Shown here: positions 1 through 5,764 of the stretch, in pieces
How the letters are laid out: the number at the start of each line of letters is the position of its first letter
Numbering within the stretch: the stretch's first letter is position 1
DNA from: Methylomonas sp.
Lineage (GTDB): Bacteria > Pseudomonadota > Gammaproteobacteria > Methylococcales > Methylomonadaceae
Direction: 5' to 3'
DNA length: 10,009 nt
NCBI RefSeq assembly: GCF_023228165.1
Contig: NZ_JALOBS010000068.1
Location: 1 to 10,009 of the forward strand
The notes under the pieces: generated by a model
Seen by the model: the letters and a program-made list of their open reading frames with translations, nothing else
What the model was told of the DNA's origin: nothing
The model's database searches: none
Made by a program: the position numbers and the translations under genes

Positions 1-309
1 ACTGTCGATATCCGGGATGGGTCGGCCCATTTGGGCATTCAATCGTCCCCAACGATCAGCAACGTAGGCATCCACATTCAAAATCCGGCCGGAAAAAAAC
101 TGGGGCAGTTCCACTTCCAGCCAATCCAGCAATTTGAGCTGGCGATCGTCATTGACCAGCGAATCGATCCCTTTACGGATTTCTCCCAAGGTCAATACAC
201 TGAGGTAAAGCGTGGTGGCAGGGCGTTGTTCGAACCATTCGATGACGCCTTTATTGGGTTCACGGCGACGCAATTCCGATAAGACGTTGGTATCGATCAA
301 ATAACTCAC
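1..309 (-). CDS. vapC: PIN-domain toxin ribonuclease (VapC/FitB type), 3' end cut off by window edge
   Basis: A PIN-domain endoribonuclease toxin, 103 residues visible; the C-terminus lies outside the window. I translated it by hand because the start is GTG (309-307). It begins MSYLIDTNVLSELRR, the classic PIN opening with the first catalytic Asp (D6) in IDTN. A second acidic residue sits in LGEIRKG (E43), and the visible end, RPIPDIDS, carries D102, which fits the third acidic position of VapC/FitB proteins. The family cleaves RNA with Mg2+ (known of the family). The GTG start overlaps the antitoxin stop as GTGA, so the two are probably translationally coupled and made as a pair. Ribosome-site pairing upstream of the GTG is weak, which agrees with coupling. 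Family assignment is strong; the exact RNA target cannot be read from sequence. Confidence 0.9.
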   Translation of the reverse strand, partial: MSYLIDTNVLSELRRREPNKGVIEWFEQRPATTLYLSVLTLGEIRKGIDSLVNDDRQLKLLDWLEVELPQFFSGRILNVDAYVADRWGRLNAQMGRPIPDIDS

Positions 310-557
310 AGTTCGAGTTCTCGGGTCAGACTGACATCACGTTCAATAACGAGATCGACCTGATCATATAGAGGTGAACGGCGCATGAATTCAACCAGCG
401 ATTGTCGATTACCCGTGAGCCGGTCGTAGTCGGCACGTGAGAGCAGCACCGCAACAGAACGACCGTGATGGGTGATTTCCTGCGGTCCATCCTGTTCGGC
501 GTTGCGTAATACAGTGGAAAGGCGTGCTTTCGCCTCCTGAATTTGCCAAGTATGCAT
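306..557 (-). CDS. Phd/YefM-type antitoxin
   Basis: An 83-residue antitoxin that would bind and neutralise the adjacent PIN toxin and repress its own promoter. The N-terminus (MHTWQIQEAKARLSTVL) and the following GPQEITHHGRSVAVLLSRADYDRL are typical of the Phd/YefM fold: a DNA-binding N-terminal domain with an I-T-xx-G-xxx-A-V-L-L-S strand pattern, followed by an acidic helical tail (roughly residues 50-83) that contacts the toxin. I chose ATG at 557 because GGAGG (568-564) stands 6 bases upstream; a TTG two codons earlier (563) would abut that ribosome site. Its TGA overlaps the toxin's GTG. A Phd-type antitoxin with a PIN toxin is a common combination, so the mix of families is not odd. Confidence 0.9.
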   Translation of the reverse strand: MHTWQIQEAKARLSTVLRNAEQDGPQEITHHGRSVAVLLSRADYDRLTGNRQSLVEFMRRSPLYDQVDLVIERDVSLTRELEL

Positions 558-574
558 AATCAACCTCCAATTCT

Positions 575-582
575 GACTAGTC
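575..582. promoter_or_regulatory. Possible antitoxin operator (palindrome GACTAGTC)
   Basis: A perfect 8-base palindrome lies just downstream of the -10 box, near the expected transcription start of the toxin-antitoxin operon. Phd/YefM antitoxins autoregulate by binding short palindromes in this position (known of the family), so this is the natural candidate. The site is short and could occur by chance. Confidence 0.3.
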
Positions 583-589
583 TGGTCCG

Positions 590-618
590 ATTTTAGGCGA
601 CAACTATTTTAAAAGCAA
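590..618 (-). promoter_or_regulatory. Putative promoter of the toxin-antitoxin operon
   Basis: On the minus strand TTGCTT (618-613) and TAAAAT (595-590) are separated by 17 bases. The -10 is one mismatch from TATAAT; the -35 matches only in its TTG. It points to the antitoxin start at 557, leaving a short leader. Sequence-only prediction. Confidence 0.5.
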
Positions 619-724
619 ATCATGCCTTCTGACTGCACCTAGATTCTGAGCATCGCCATTGATTAGACTAGCAGGTATTCCCTTCGGTAAAAGGTAATCT
701 GGCAGGCCATTGGAAAGCCCAATA

Positions 725-886
725 ATGAAAGAAATGCGTATCCCAAATCGCGAATATGAAGCAAACGAAATGATTGGCGGTAATGGGCCAGTTACCTGTC
801 CATCGCTGAAAATTGGCGACTGTCTCTTGATGGCCGATCTCGACGAGTACAGCGTAACAATAGTCACGTATTTTCGTTCAGTCTAG
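725..886 (+). CDS. Possible small ORF, 53 residues, unrecognised
   Basis: A doubtful small protein. It opens MKEMRIPNREYEANEM and continues with a hydrophobic, beta-prone stretch around GDCLLMADLDEYSVTIVTYF. A GGAAAG ribosome-site-like sequence (712-717) stands 7 bases before the ATG, and the codon choice looks ordinary, better than that of the opposing minus-strand frame. Its last 23 bases overlap the 3' end of the convergent helicase gene. No family is recognised. It may be a real small gene, the tail of a decayed gene (the frame is closed upstream by TAA at 695-697), or chance. Confidence 0.25.
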   Translation: MKEMRIPNREYEANEMIGGNGPVTCPSLKIGDCLLMADLDEYSVTIVTYFRSV

Positions 887-3059
887 CCGCCAAATGCGTG
901 ATCCTGCGCTGTGATTGCTGATTTTTCACCGCCATGGCTAACGCTTTGGGTTGAGCAATCACCACGACCAATTGTTTGCCACGCGTGACGCCGGTATAGA
1001 GCAGATTGCGTTCCAGCAGCATAAAGTGCTGCATGGCCATCGGAATCACCACCACCGGATATTCCGAGCCTTGCGATTTGTGCACACTGGTGGCGTAAGC
1101 CAACGTAATTTCGTCCAGATCACTGAATTCGTAGTCGACCTCCCGATCATCGAACAAGATTTTGACTTGACTTTCCTCAAGATCAATGCTTTTGATCACG
1201 CCAATGTCGCCATTGAAGACTTCCTTGTCGTAGTCGTTGATTCGCTGAATCACCTTATCACCCGGCGCATAGGTATTCCCAAATCTGGTAATTTTTGGTT
1301 CGCTGTGACCATTTAACCGAGCTTGCAATTCGACATTCAACGATCGAGCACCTAAACCACCGCGATTCATGGGCGTCAGAATTTGTACATCGTTGACCGG
1401 ATGAAAGTGGAAGCGCTGCGGAATCCGTTCAAGGACGACTTGCATCAATTTAGCGAAAATCTCCTCAGGTGTTTCGGCGTATAGGCAATAAAAATCGCTG
1501 AGGGCCTCAGTCTTATCCAACACAGGCATTTGCCCGTGGTTAATCCGGTGCGCATTCGTGATGATTTTGGAGGTACTGGCCTGGCGAAAAATCTCGGTCA
1601 GTCGCACGGTGGCAATTTGCCCGGATTCGATGATGTCAGCCAGCACGGATCCTGGACCAACCGAGGGTAATTGGTCGACGTCGCCGACGATCAAGACTGC
1701 GGCTTCTGTCGGGATGGCTTTTAACAACTGATTCATCAGCACCACGTCCATCATCGAGGACTCATCAATCACTAAGCAATCGAGCGCCAACGGGTTTTCG
1801 TCATTATGCTTGAACGCGAACTGCGTCGGATCAAACTCCAGCAAGCGATGCACCGTTTTCGCTTCCATGCCAGTCGATTCGGTTAAGCGTTTCGCTGCTC
1901 GTCCCGTTGGCGCGCACAAACCAATCCGAACGCGTTTCGCTTTGAGAATCTTGAGCAGACTGTTGACCAGCGTGGTTTTACCAACACCGGGACCGCCAGT
2001 GATCACCGAGACTTTATGCTGAAGTACCAAGCGAACAGCAGCCGCTTGCGACTGCGACAAGGTCATGCCGGTTTGCTCTTCCACCCAGGGAATGGCTTTA
2101 TTCGCGTCAATCACACCCCAGGGCGCATCGCCCTGATTCAATCGGTTCAGGTGGGCGGCACAGCCGATTTCAGCGCGATGCAAAGGCGTCAGAAAAATGA
2201 ATTCGTCGCTGCCGTCGATTTCGGCGATCAAATTGCCTTCGGTTAATTCCGCCGCGATCGCTTGGTCGATGATCGTCAACGGAATTTCCAGTAATTTCGC
2301 CGCCATTTCACAAAGCTTGCTGCGAATAGCTGCGCAGTGACCTTCGCCAGACCATTCCTGCAAGACATGGCGGACACCCGCTTGAGCACGCATCAAGGAC
2401 TGTGGACCAATACCCAGCTTCTGTGCCAGGGTATCGGCGGTCTTAAAGCCGACGCCGTGGATGTCTAGCGCCAGACGATAGGGATTTTCGCGCACTTTCT
2501 CAATGGCCTGCTCGCCGTAGGTTTTATAAATTCGCACCGAACGGGAGGTGCCGACACCATGAGATTGCAGAAAGACCATGATCTCCCGAATCACTTTTTG
2601 TTCCGCCCAGGCACTGGTCACGCGCTCCTGGCGTTTCTTACCAATACCCGGTAATTCCAACAGACGCTCGGGTGTTTGCTCGATCACATCGAACACCCGT
2701 TCACCGAAGGCTTTGACCAGCTTTTTGGCAAAATGGGGACCGATGCCTTTGACCATGCCGGAGCCCAAGTATTTCTCGATACCGTCCAACGTGGTCGGCG
2801 GGACGATTTTCAGCGAAATGGTTTTGAATTGCTGGCCGTGTTGGCGATCATTGACCCAGCAACCCAGGCATTCGATGTATTCACCCGCCGTGACGCTGGC
2901 AGCCGAACCGATCACGGTAATCAATTCCCGATAACTTTTTACCTTGACCCGCAACACGCAAGACCCCGAGGCCTCGCTATGAAACGTGACACGTTCGATG
3001 GAGCCGTGCAGTTTTTCGACGGGATTTTCCGCATGCGCTGGCGCAGCCTGTGACGTCAT
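864..3059 (-). CDS. recD2: RecD2-type SF1B 5'-3' DNA helicase
   Basis: An ATP-dependent DNA helicase of 731 residues, the usual size for RecD2 (the stand-alone RecD found without RecBC). The N-terminal half has helix-hairpin-helix DNA-binding segments: GMVKGIGPHFAKKL around 101-114, LPGIGKKRQERV around 136-147 and the HGVGFKTADTLA segment around 201-212. The motor follows: Walker A GGPGVGKTT (355-363), Walker B VIDESSMMD (430-438), GDVDQLPSVGPG (459-470), EIFRQ (489-493), ATSVHKSQGSEYP (656-668) and the arginine-bearing LLYTGVTRGK (686-695). All key motifs are intact, so it should be active. ATG at 3059 follows GAGG (3073-3070). It lies 5 bases after the 182-residue gene, so the two are co-transcribed. 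RecD2 is known to unwind DNA with a 5' single-stranded end; a role in processing element DNA after transfer is inference. Confidence 0.93.
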   Translation of the reverse strand: MTSQAAPAHAENPVEKLHGSIERVTFHSEASGSCVLRVKVKSYRELITVIGSAASVTAGEYIECLGCWVNDRQHGQQFKTISLKIVPPTTLDGIEKYLGSGMVKGIGPHFAKKLVKAFGERVFDVIEQTPERLLELPGIGKKRQERVTSAWAEQKVIREIMVFLQSHGVGTSRSVRIYKTYGEQAIEKVRENPYRLALDIHGVGFKTADTLAQKLGIGPQSLMRAQAGVRHVLQEWSGEGHCAAIRSKLCEMAAKLLEIPLTIIDQAIAAELTEGNLIAEIDGSDEFIFLTPLHRAEIGCAAHLNRLNQGDAPWGVIDANKAIPWVEEQTGMTLSQSQAAAVRLVLQHKVSVITGGPGVGKTTLVNSLLKILKAKRVRIGLCAPTGRAAKRLTESTGMEAKTVHRLLEFDPTQFAFKHNDENPLALDCLVIDESSMMDVVLMNQLLKAIPTEAAVLIVGDVDQLPSVGPGSVLADIIESGQIATVRLTEIFRQASTSKIITNAHRINHGQMPVLDKTEALSDFYCLYAETPEEIFAKLMQVVLERIPQRFHFHPVNDVQILTPMNRGGLGARSLNVELQARLNGHSEPKITRFGNTYAPGDKVIQRINDYDKEVFNGDIGVIKSIDLEESQVKILFDDREVDYEFSDLDEITLAYATSVHKSQGSEYPVVVIPMAMQHFMLLERNLLYTGVTRGKQLVVVIAQPKALAMAVKNQQSQRRITHLAARLNENT

Positions 3060-3064
3060 GGGCT

Positions 3065-3613
3065 CTAACCCTCGTCATGTTCGATAAACAACGACGCTTG
3101 CGTGGGGTTCGCGCCATAAGACGTGCCATCGATGACAGGAAACAAACGCTGATAAGGCACCAGCCAAGTCTGCTGATCACTGATCTTGACAGTGGCCGTT
3201 TTGGGGTTAAGCCGGATGACTTCACCAAACAGTTCGTGGTTGTCCCGGCCCCTGAATCCTACGCATGTACCGACTTGCAATGCACTTTTGGGAATCCCGG
3301 TGGTATGCGGTTTTGGTTGAATCGCCGTATCAACATCATCCAGATTGAGGTAATAAAACGGGATGTTCCAATTTTTTTGGTCTTTGACGTTTCTCACCAG
3401 GCAACGGGTCTTTTGAATCTTCAAGATAACGGCATCGATCAAGCCGTTGGCTTGCGGGTCGAAATAGCTAATCGATTGGCCGACTTTCAATTGCGCCTTT
3501 ACCTGTTCTACCCGAACCGGATTGATGAGTTCCTGATAAATGGCAGACTGTAGTCGATGTAAATCAAACATTGATGCTTTATTGAGCGCTTCAAGAATTG
3601 CAGTGTAGTCCAT
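3065..3613 (-). CDS. Unrecognised protein with two tandem SH3/KOW-like repeats, in operon with recD2
   Basis: A 182-residue protein of a family I cannot name. Residues 1-40 look helical. Then come two similar segments of about 50 residues: roughly 42-95 (LKVGQSISYF ... NWNIPFYYLNL) and 112-162 (LQVGTCVGFRG ... TWLVPYQRLFPV). They share the order L-x-VG, a glycine-acid-hydrophobic turn before V-I, a V-R/V-K strand, then W-x-(I/V)-P-(F/Y). This alternation is what one expects of small beta-barrels such as SH3, KOW or Tudor-like domains, which often bind nucleic acid or protein; that reading is inference. ATG at 3613 is supported by GGGGAA (3627-3622) 8 bases upstream. Its stop is 5 bases from the helicase start, which suggests a joint function, perhaps as a DNA-binding partner. 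Confidence 0.8.
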   Translation of the reverse strand: MDYTAILEALNKASMFDLHRLQSAIYQELINPVRVEQVKAQLKVGQSISYFDPQANGLIDAVILKIQKTRCLVRNVKDQKNWNIPFYYLNLDDVDTAIQPKPHTTGIPKSALQVGTCVGFRGRDNHELFGEVIRLNPKTATVKISDQQTWLVPYQRLFPVIDGTSYGANPTQASLFIEHDEG

Positions 3614-3693
3614 TGCTGACGTTCCCCGTTAACGGTTTTACCGTGATATTACCGGCTTTTATATCTCCAAAATAGTGCCAGGCATCGGGTAAC

Positions 3694-3747
3694 ATACGGA
3701 GCCGCCTCGTTTTTTCGCTTCTCGGTTTCACGCAGGTTATACGGAGC
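3694..3747 (+). repeat. Direct repeat ATACGGAGC, two copies 45 bases apart
   Basis: ATACGGAGC occurs at 3694-3702 and again at 3739-3747, inside the regulatory region between the divergent operons. The start-to-start distance of 45 bases is close to four helical turns, so two bound proteins could lie on nearly the same face. A smaller palindrome ACCG-AA-CGGT (3749-3758) follows the second copy. Possible regulator sites; function not shown. Confidence 0.35.
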
Positions 3748-3761
3748 GACCGAACGGTACC

Positions 3762-3789
3762 CTGTCCGCTATAGTGGGTTGGCGGACAG
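3762..3789. promoter_or_regulatory. Inverted repeat CTGTCCGC-N12-GCGGACAG flanking a -10-like box
   Basis: A perfect 8-bp inverted repeat (3762-3769 and 3782-3789) brackets TATAGT (3770-3775), a near-consensus -10 hexamer, upstream of the rightward gene at 3825. No good -35 stands 16-18 bases before it. The geometry fits an operator that covers the promoter, or a site for an activator of a weak promoter. The half-site spacing is about two helical turns, as for a dimeric regulator. No regulator gene is obvious in the window unless one of the unrecognised proteins acts here. Confidence 0.45.
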
Positions 3790-3824
3790 AACATCTACCA
3801 GGACGATTAATCCAAACAGAATCT

Positions 3825-4367
3825 ATGGACTTTATAAAACTATGCGTGGGCGAACGCTTCGAACATGACATGCCTGAAGAAGGCATGAGTATTGTTCTGG
3901 CTAATGGTGCGCCGTTATTGACTTTTAATTTTTCAGTTTCGCCGGGCGAAATCCAAGCCTTTCTGAATGGCACCGCCTCGTTCGCGTTATTTGCCGAACA
4001 AAACCATCTGTTCTTTTTGTTTAAAATCGAAGGCTTTCTGGATTGGTCGGACTTGGCGTTTACCATCCATCTAGCCGGTGACGAAACCATTGATGTAGGT
4101 GAAGCCTACTTGCCGTTTAATCTGGTCTTGATCGAACCGGATACCAAAATTGTTAAAGGCCTGCGCATGGTGACCGTTTCACAGGAGTTCAGGTCAAGAC
4201 TGGCTGAATTGATCCGAAAACAAGCGTCAGAGCCGTTTGATACCATGACTTACTATCGTGGCATTGGCGGCCTTTATGATAAATACCCCACCGCAAGCGA
4301 CTTACTCAAACAGGCGGTGATCATCGAACAAGGCGGCAAGACACTGCCGATAACACATACCCGATAA
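3825..4367 (+). CDS. Unrecognised 180-residue protein coupled to an IHF-beta-like gene
   Basis: I do not recognise this protein. It starts MDFIKLCVGERFEHDMPEEG and is acidic and rich in aromatic and hydrophobic residues in its first two thirds (for example FALFAEQNHLFFLFKIEGF near residues 51-69), with no signal peptide, clear transmembrane span or Cys cluster, so it is probably a cytoplasmic beta-rich protein. The C-terminal third is more helical and basic (FRSRLAELIRKQ). I prefer ATG at 3825; an in-frame GTG at 3774 would put the start inside the inverted repeat and -10-like box. No strong ribosome site precedes 3825, which lowers certainty about the start. The stop overlaps the next gene as TAATG, so the two are translated together and may act together. 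Confidence 0.75.
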   Translation: MDFIKLCVGERFEHDMPEEGMSIVLANGAPLLTFNFSVSPGEIQAFLNGTASFALFAEQNHLFFLFKIEGFLDWSDLAFTIHLAGDETIDVGEAYLPFNLVLIEPDTKIVKGLRMVTVSQEFRSRLAELIRKQASEPFDTMTYYRGIGGLYDKYPTASDLLKQAVIIEQGGKTLPITHTR

Positions 4368-4675
4368 TGACTAAATCCCAACTCATCGAACACATCAGCC
4401 TTAAATTGCCCCATTTACCGCAACGCGATGTCGAAATGGCGATCAACATCACCATTGATGTGATGACCCTGCATTTGGCACAGGGGGAGCGTATTGAAAT
4501 TCGTGGTTTCGGTGGATTCTCTGTGATTGAACGAGCCGCCCGGATGGGTCGCAATCCCAAGACAGGCGAACAAGTGAGCTTGCCCATTCGGCATTCCACC
4601 CATTTCAAGCCCGGACTGGATTTACGTGAGCGAGTCGAACGTTCGAGAGCAGCGGTACCCATAAATGGTGATTAG
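4367..4675 (+). CDS. ihfB: IHF beta-subunit-like / HU-family DNA-bending protein
   Basis: A 102-residue histone-like protein that would bend DNA as a dimer. It resembles the beta subunit of integration host factor: the opening MTKSQLIEHI, the strand LAQGERIEIRGFGGFSV, the beta-arm RAARMGRNPKTGEQV carrying the intercalating proline, and the end HFKPGLDLRERV all follow the family. It is slightly longer than E. coli IhfB (94 residues), the extra residues being a short C-terminal tail. The ATG shares one base with the preceding stop and has no strong ribosome site of its own, so it depends on coupling. No alpha subunit is nearby; it may pair with a host subunit or form homodimers. IHF-type bending is used in relaxosome assembly, site-specific recombination and promoter control, any of which fits a mobile element. 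Confidence 0.92.
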   Translation: MTKSQLIEHISLKLPHLPQRDVEMAINITIDVMTLHLAQGERIEIRGFGGFSVIERAARMGRNPKTGEQVSLPIRHSTHFKPGLDLRERVERSRAAVPINGD

Positions 4676-4765
4676 ACAAATCTCCTTGCGTGAGATCTAA
4701 AAACCATCAGGGTTTATGGCAATTAGAGGCAAAAAACCAGTGAATTGATTCCTTTCGTCGCGATT

Positions 4766-4793
4766 TTTAAAAAAAATTCTGCTCTCTTACAAT
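4766..4793 (+). promoter_or_regulatory. Putative promoter of the tra operon
   Basis: TACAAT (4788-4793) is one mismatch from the -10 consensus and lies about 80 bases before traL. The matching -35 is poor (TTTAAA at 4766-4771, 16-base spacer) and A/T-tract rich, which may bend the DNA. An alternative is TTGATT (4745-4750) with TAAAAA (4768-4773), 17-base spacer. The rest of 4676-4874 shows no gene; a small AAACC-GGTTT hairpin at 4701-4715 lacks a T-run and is not a convincing terminator. Confidence 0.4.
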
Positions 4794-4874
4794 AAAGGGC
4801 GTATTTGACCTTTATTGCAGGCAACTCGCCCAAAATCATTTGCAAAATAATGGCCATCCCAACCGGAGGTCATT

Positions 4875-5156
4875 ATGGAACCCGTTGCCATCCCTCAATC
4901 GATCGACGATCCGATCCACATTTTATTGTGGAGTGCGGACGAGATCGTGCCCTTTATGGTGAGCATGCTGACAGGCATGTTGATCGATCAATTCATCCCT
5001 GGCTTAGTGCTGGGATTCATTGCGGTCAAATTCTATCGTCGATTCCGCGATAACCGGCCTGATGGCTACACCTTGCATGCGCTGTATTGGCTGGGTCTTT
5101 TGCCCAGTCGCGCGCAGATCATCCCCAATCCCTATATTCGCCGGTTCCTGCCATGA
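4875..5156 (+). CDS. traL: TraL, type IV conjugative transfer (pilus assembly) protein
   Basis: A 93-residue inner-membrane protein of F-type mating-pair formation, the VirB3-like component needed for pilus assembly. It begins with a short soluble stretch containing the family-typical IPQSIDDP, then a hydrophobic region (about residues 25-51) that can form one or two membrane spans, then a basic stretch KFYRRFRDNRPDGY and the C-terminal segment HALYWLGLLP, all characteristic of TraL. GGAGG (4865-4869) stands 5 bases before the ATG. Its stop overlaps the traE start as ATGA, the first link in a chain of coupled genes. Length is usual for the family. First structural gene of the tra operon here. 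Confidence 0.93.
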   Translation: MEPVAIPQSIDDPIHILLWSADEIVPFMVSMLTGMLIDQFIPGLVLGFIAVKFYRRFRDNRPDGYTLHALYWLGLLPSRAQIIPNPYIRRFLP

Positions 5157-5764
5157 AGTTGTCGGATTTTCTGCAGACCTGGGATGGCCACGAGACCGAG
5201 AATCGCTTTAGCCGAGTAATTATCATCGGCTTGCTGGTGGTGTGTGTGATTACTTCGCTGGCCGCCTGGCGCACCGAGCGCAGCATCATTCTGGTGCCTC
5301 CGAGCTTGACGCAAGAAGTCGAAGTCACCCGCAGCCAAGCGTCCAGCGAGTTCAAAGAGTCCTGGGGCTTGTTTCTGGCCGAATTGCTTGGTAACACCAC
5401 GCCGGCCAATGCCGATTTTCTGAAAACTGCTGTCGAGCCGTTATTAGCGCCGGATATTTACCGCAGTGTCCTGGATGCCATGAGCGATCAAATCAAGGCT
5501 ATCAAAATGGACCGGGTCGCGATCAGTTTTACCCCGCGTCATGTCGATTACGAAGCCGAGACCAACAAGGTTTTTGTCAGCGGTGAACTCAAAAGCCAAG
5601 GCCCCAGTTCCAAACCGGACGTGAAGCTCCGTACCTACGAATTCATCATTGCCATCAAAAACTATCGGCCCCGCCTGGAATACATAGACGTGTATCCGGA
5701 TTCCCCTAGAACCCTGGCCCGTTTGAAAGCCACTCAAGGCCAATCGCATGAGGCTCAACCATGA
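5153..5764 (+). CDS. traE: TraE, conjugative pilus assembly protein (VirB5/VirB8-like role)
   Basis: A 203-residue inner-membrane protein required for F-type pilus assembly. One transmembrane helix, about residues 21-39 (RVIIIGLLVVCVITSLAAW), is followed by the short conserved-looking LVPP (47-50) and a periplasmic domain. The late motif IAIKNYRPRLEYIDVYPDS is typical of the family's C-terminal half. I set the start at 5153 because it overlaps the traL stop as ATGA and gives a family-like N-terminus (MKLSDFLQTWDGHETENRF); the frame stays open to 5087 but the extra residues lie over traL. The end overlaps traK by ATGA. Confidence 0.93.
   Translation: MKLSDFLQTWDGHETENRFSRVIIIGLLVVCVITSLAAWRTERSIILVPPSLTQEVEVTRSQASSEFKESWGLFLAELLGNTTPANADFLKTAVEPLLAPDIYRSVLDAMSDQIKAIKMDRVAISFTPRHVDYEAETNKVFVSGELKSQGPSSKPDVKLRTYEFIIAIKNYRPRLEYIDVYPDSPRTLARLKATQGQSHEAQP

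Larger units (their letters stand above)
558..863. other. Poorly coding spacer between the helicase gene and the toxin-antitoxin pair
   Basis: About 300 bases, more AT-rich than the flanks. It holds the toxin-antitoxin promoter at its left end and two mutually overlapping small open frames on opposite strands, neither convincing. One, on the minus strand (867-604, 87 residues), would start with GTG overlapping the helicase stop as GTGA, but it uses rare codons such as AGA, ATA and CTA and resembles nothing I know. The other is listed separately at 725-886. No terminator with a clear hairpin and T-run was found. Confidence 0.5.

Noticed and set aside
31..282. Plus-strand open frame of 83 codons at the left edge
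   Set aside because: It lies antisense to the PIN toxin, whose translation has clear family motifs; the plus frame resembles nothing.
3666..3684. Minus-strand TGGCAC followed by TGG, resembling a sigma-54 promoter
   Set aside because: The -12 element reads TGGAG instead of TTGC(A/T), and the invariant GC is missing, so it does not meet the consensus.
3774..3824. Upstream GTG start at 3774 for the 180-residue protein
   Set aside because: It would begin inside the inverted repeat and immediately next to the -10-like box; ATG at 3825 gives a more natural N-terminus, though its ribosome site is weak.
4701..4715. AAACC-ATCAG-GGTTT hairpin after the IHF-like gene as a terminator
   Set aside because: Only a 5-bp AT-containing stem with no T-run downstream; too weak to call a terminator.
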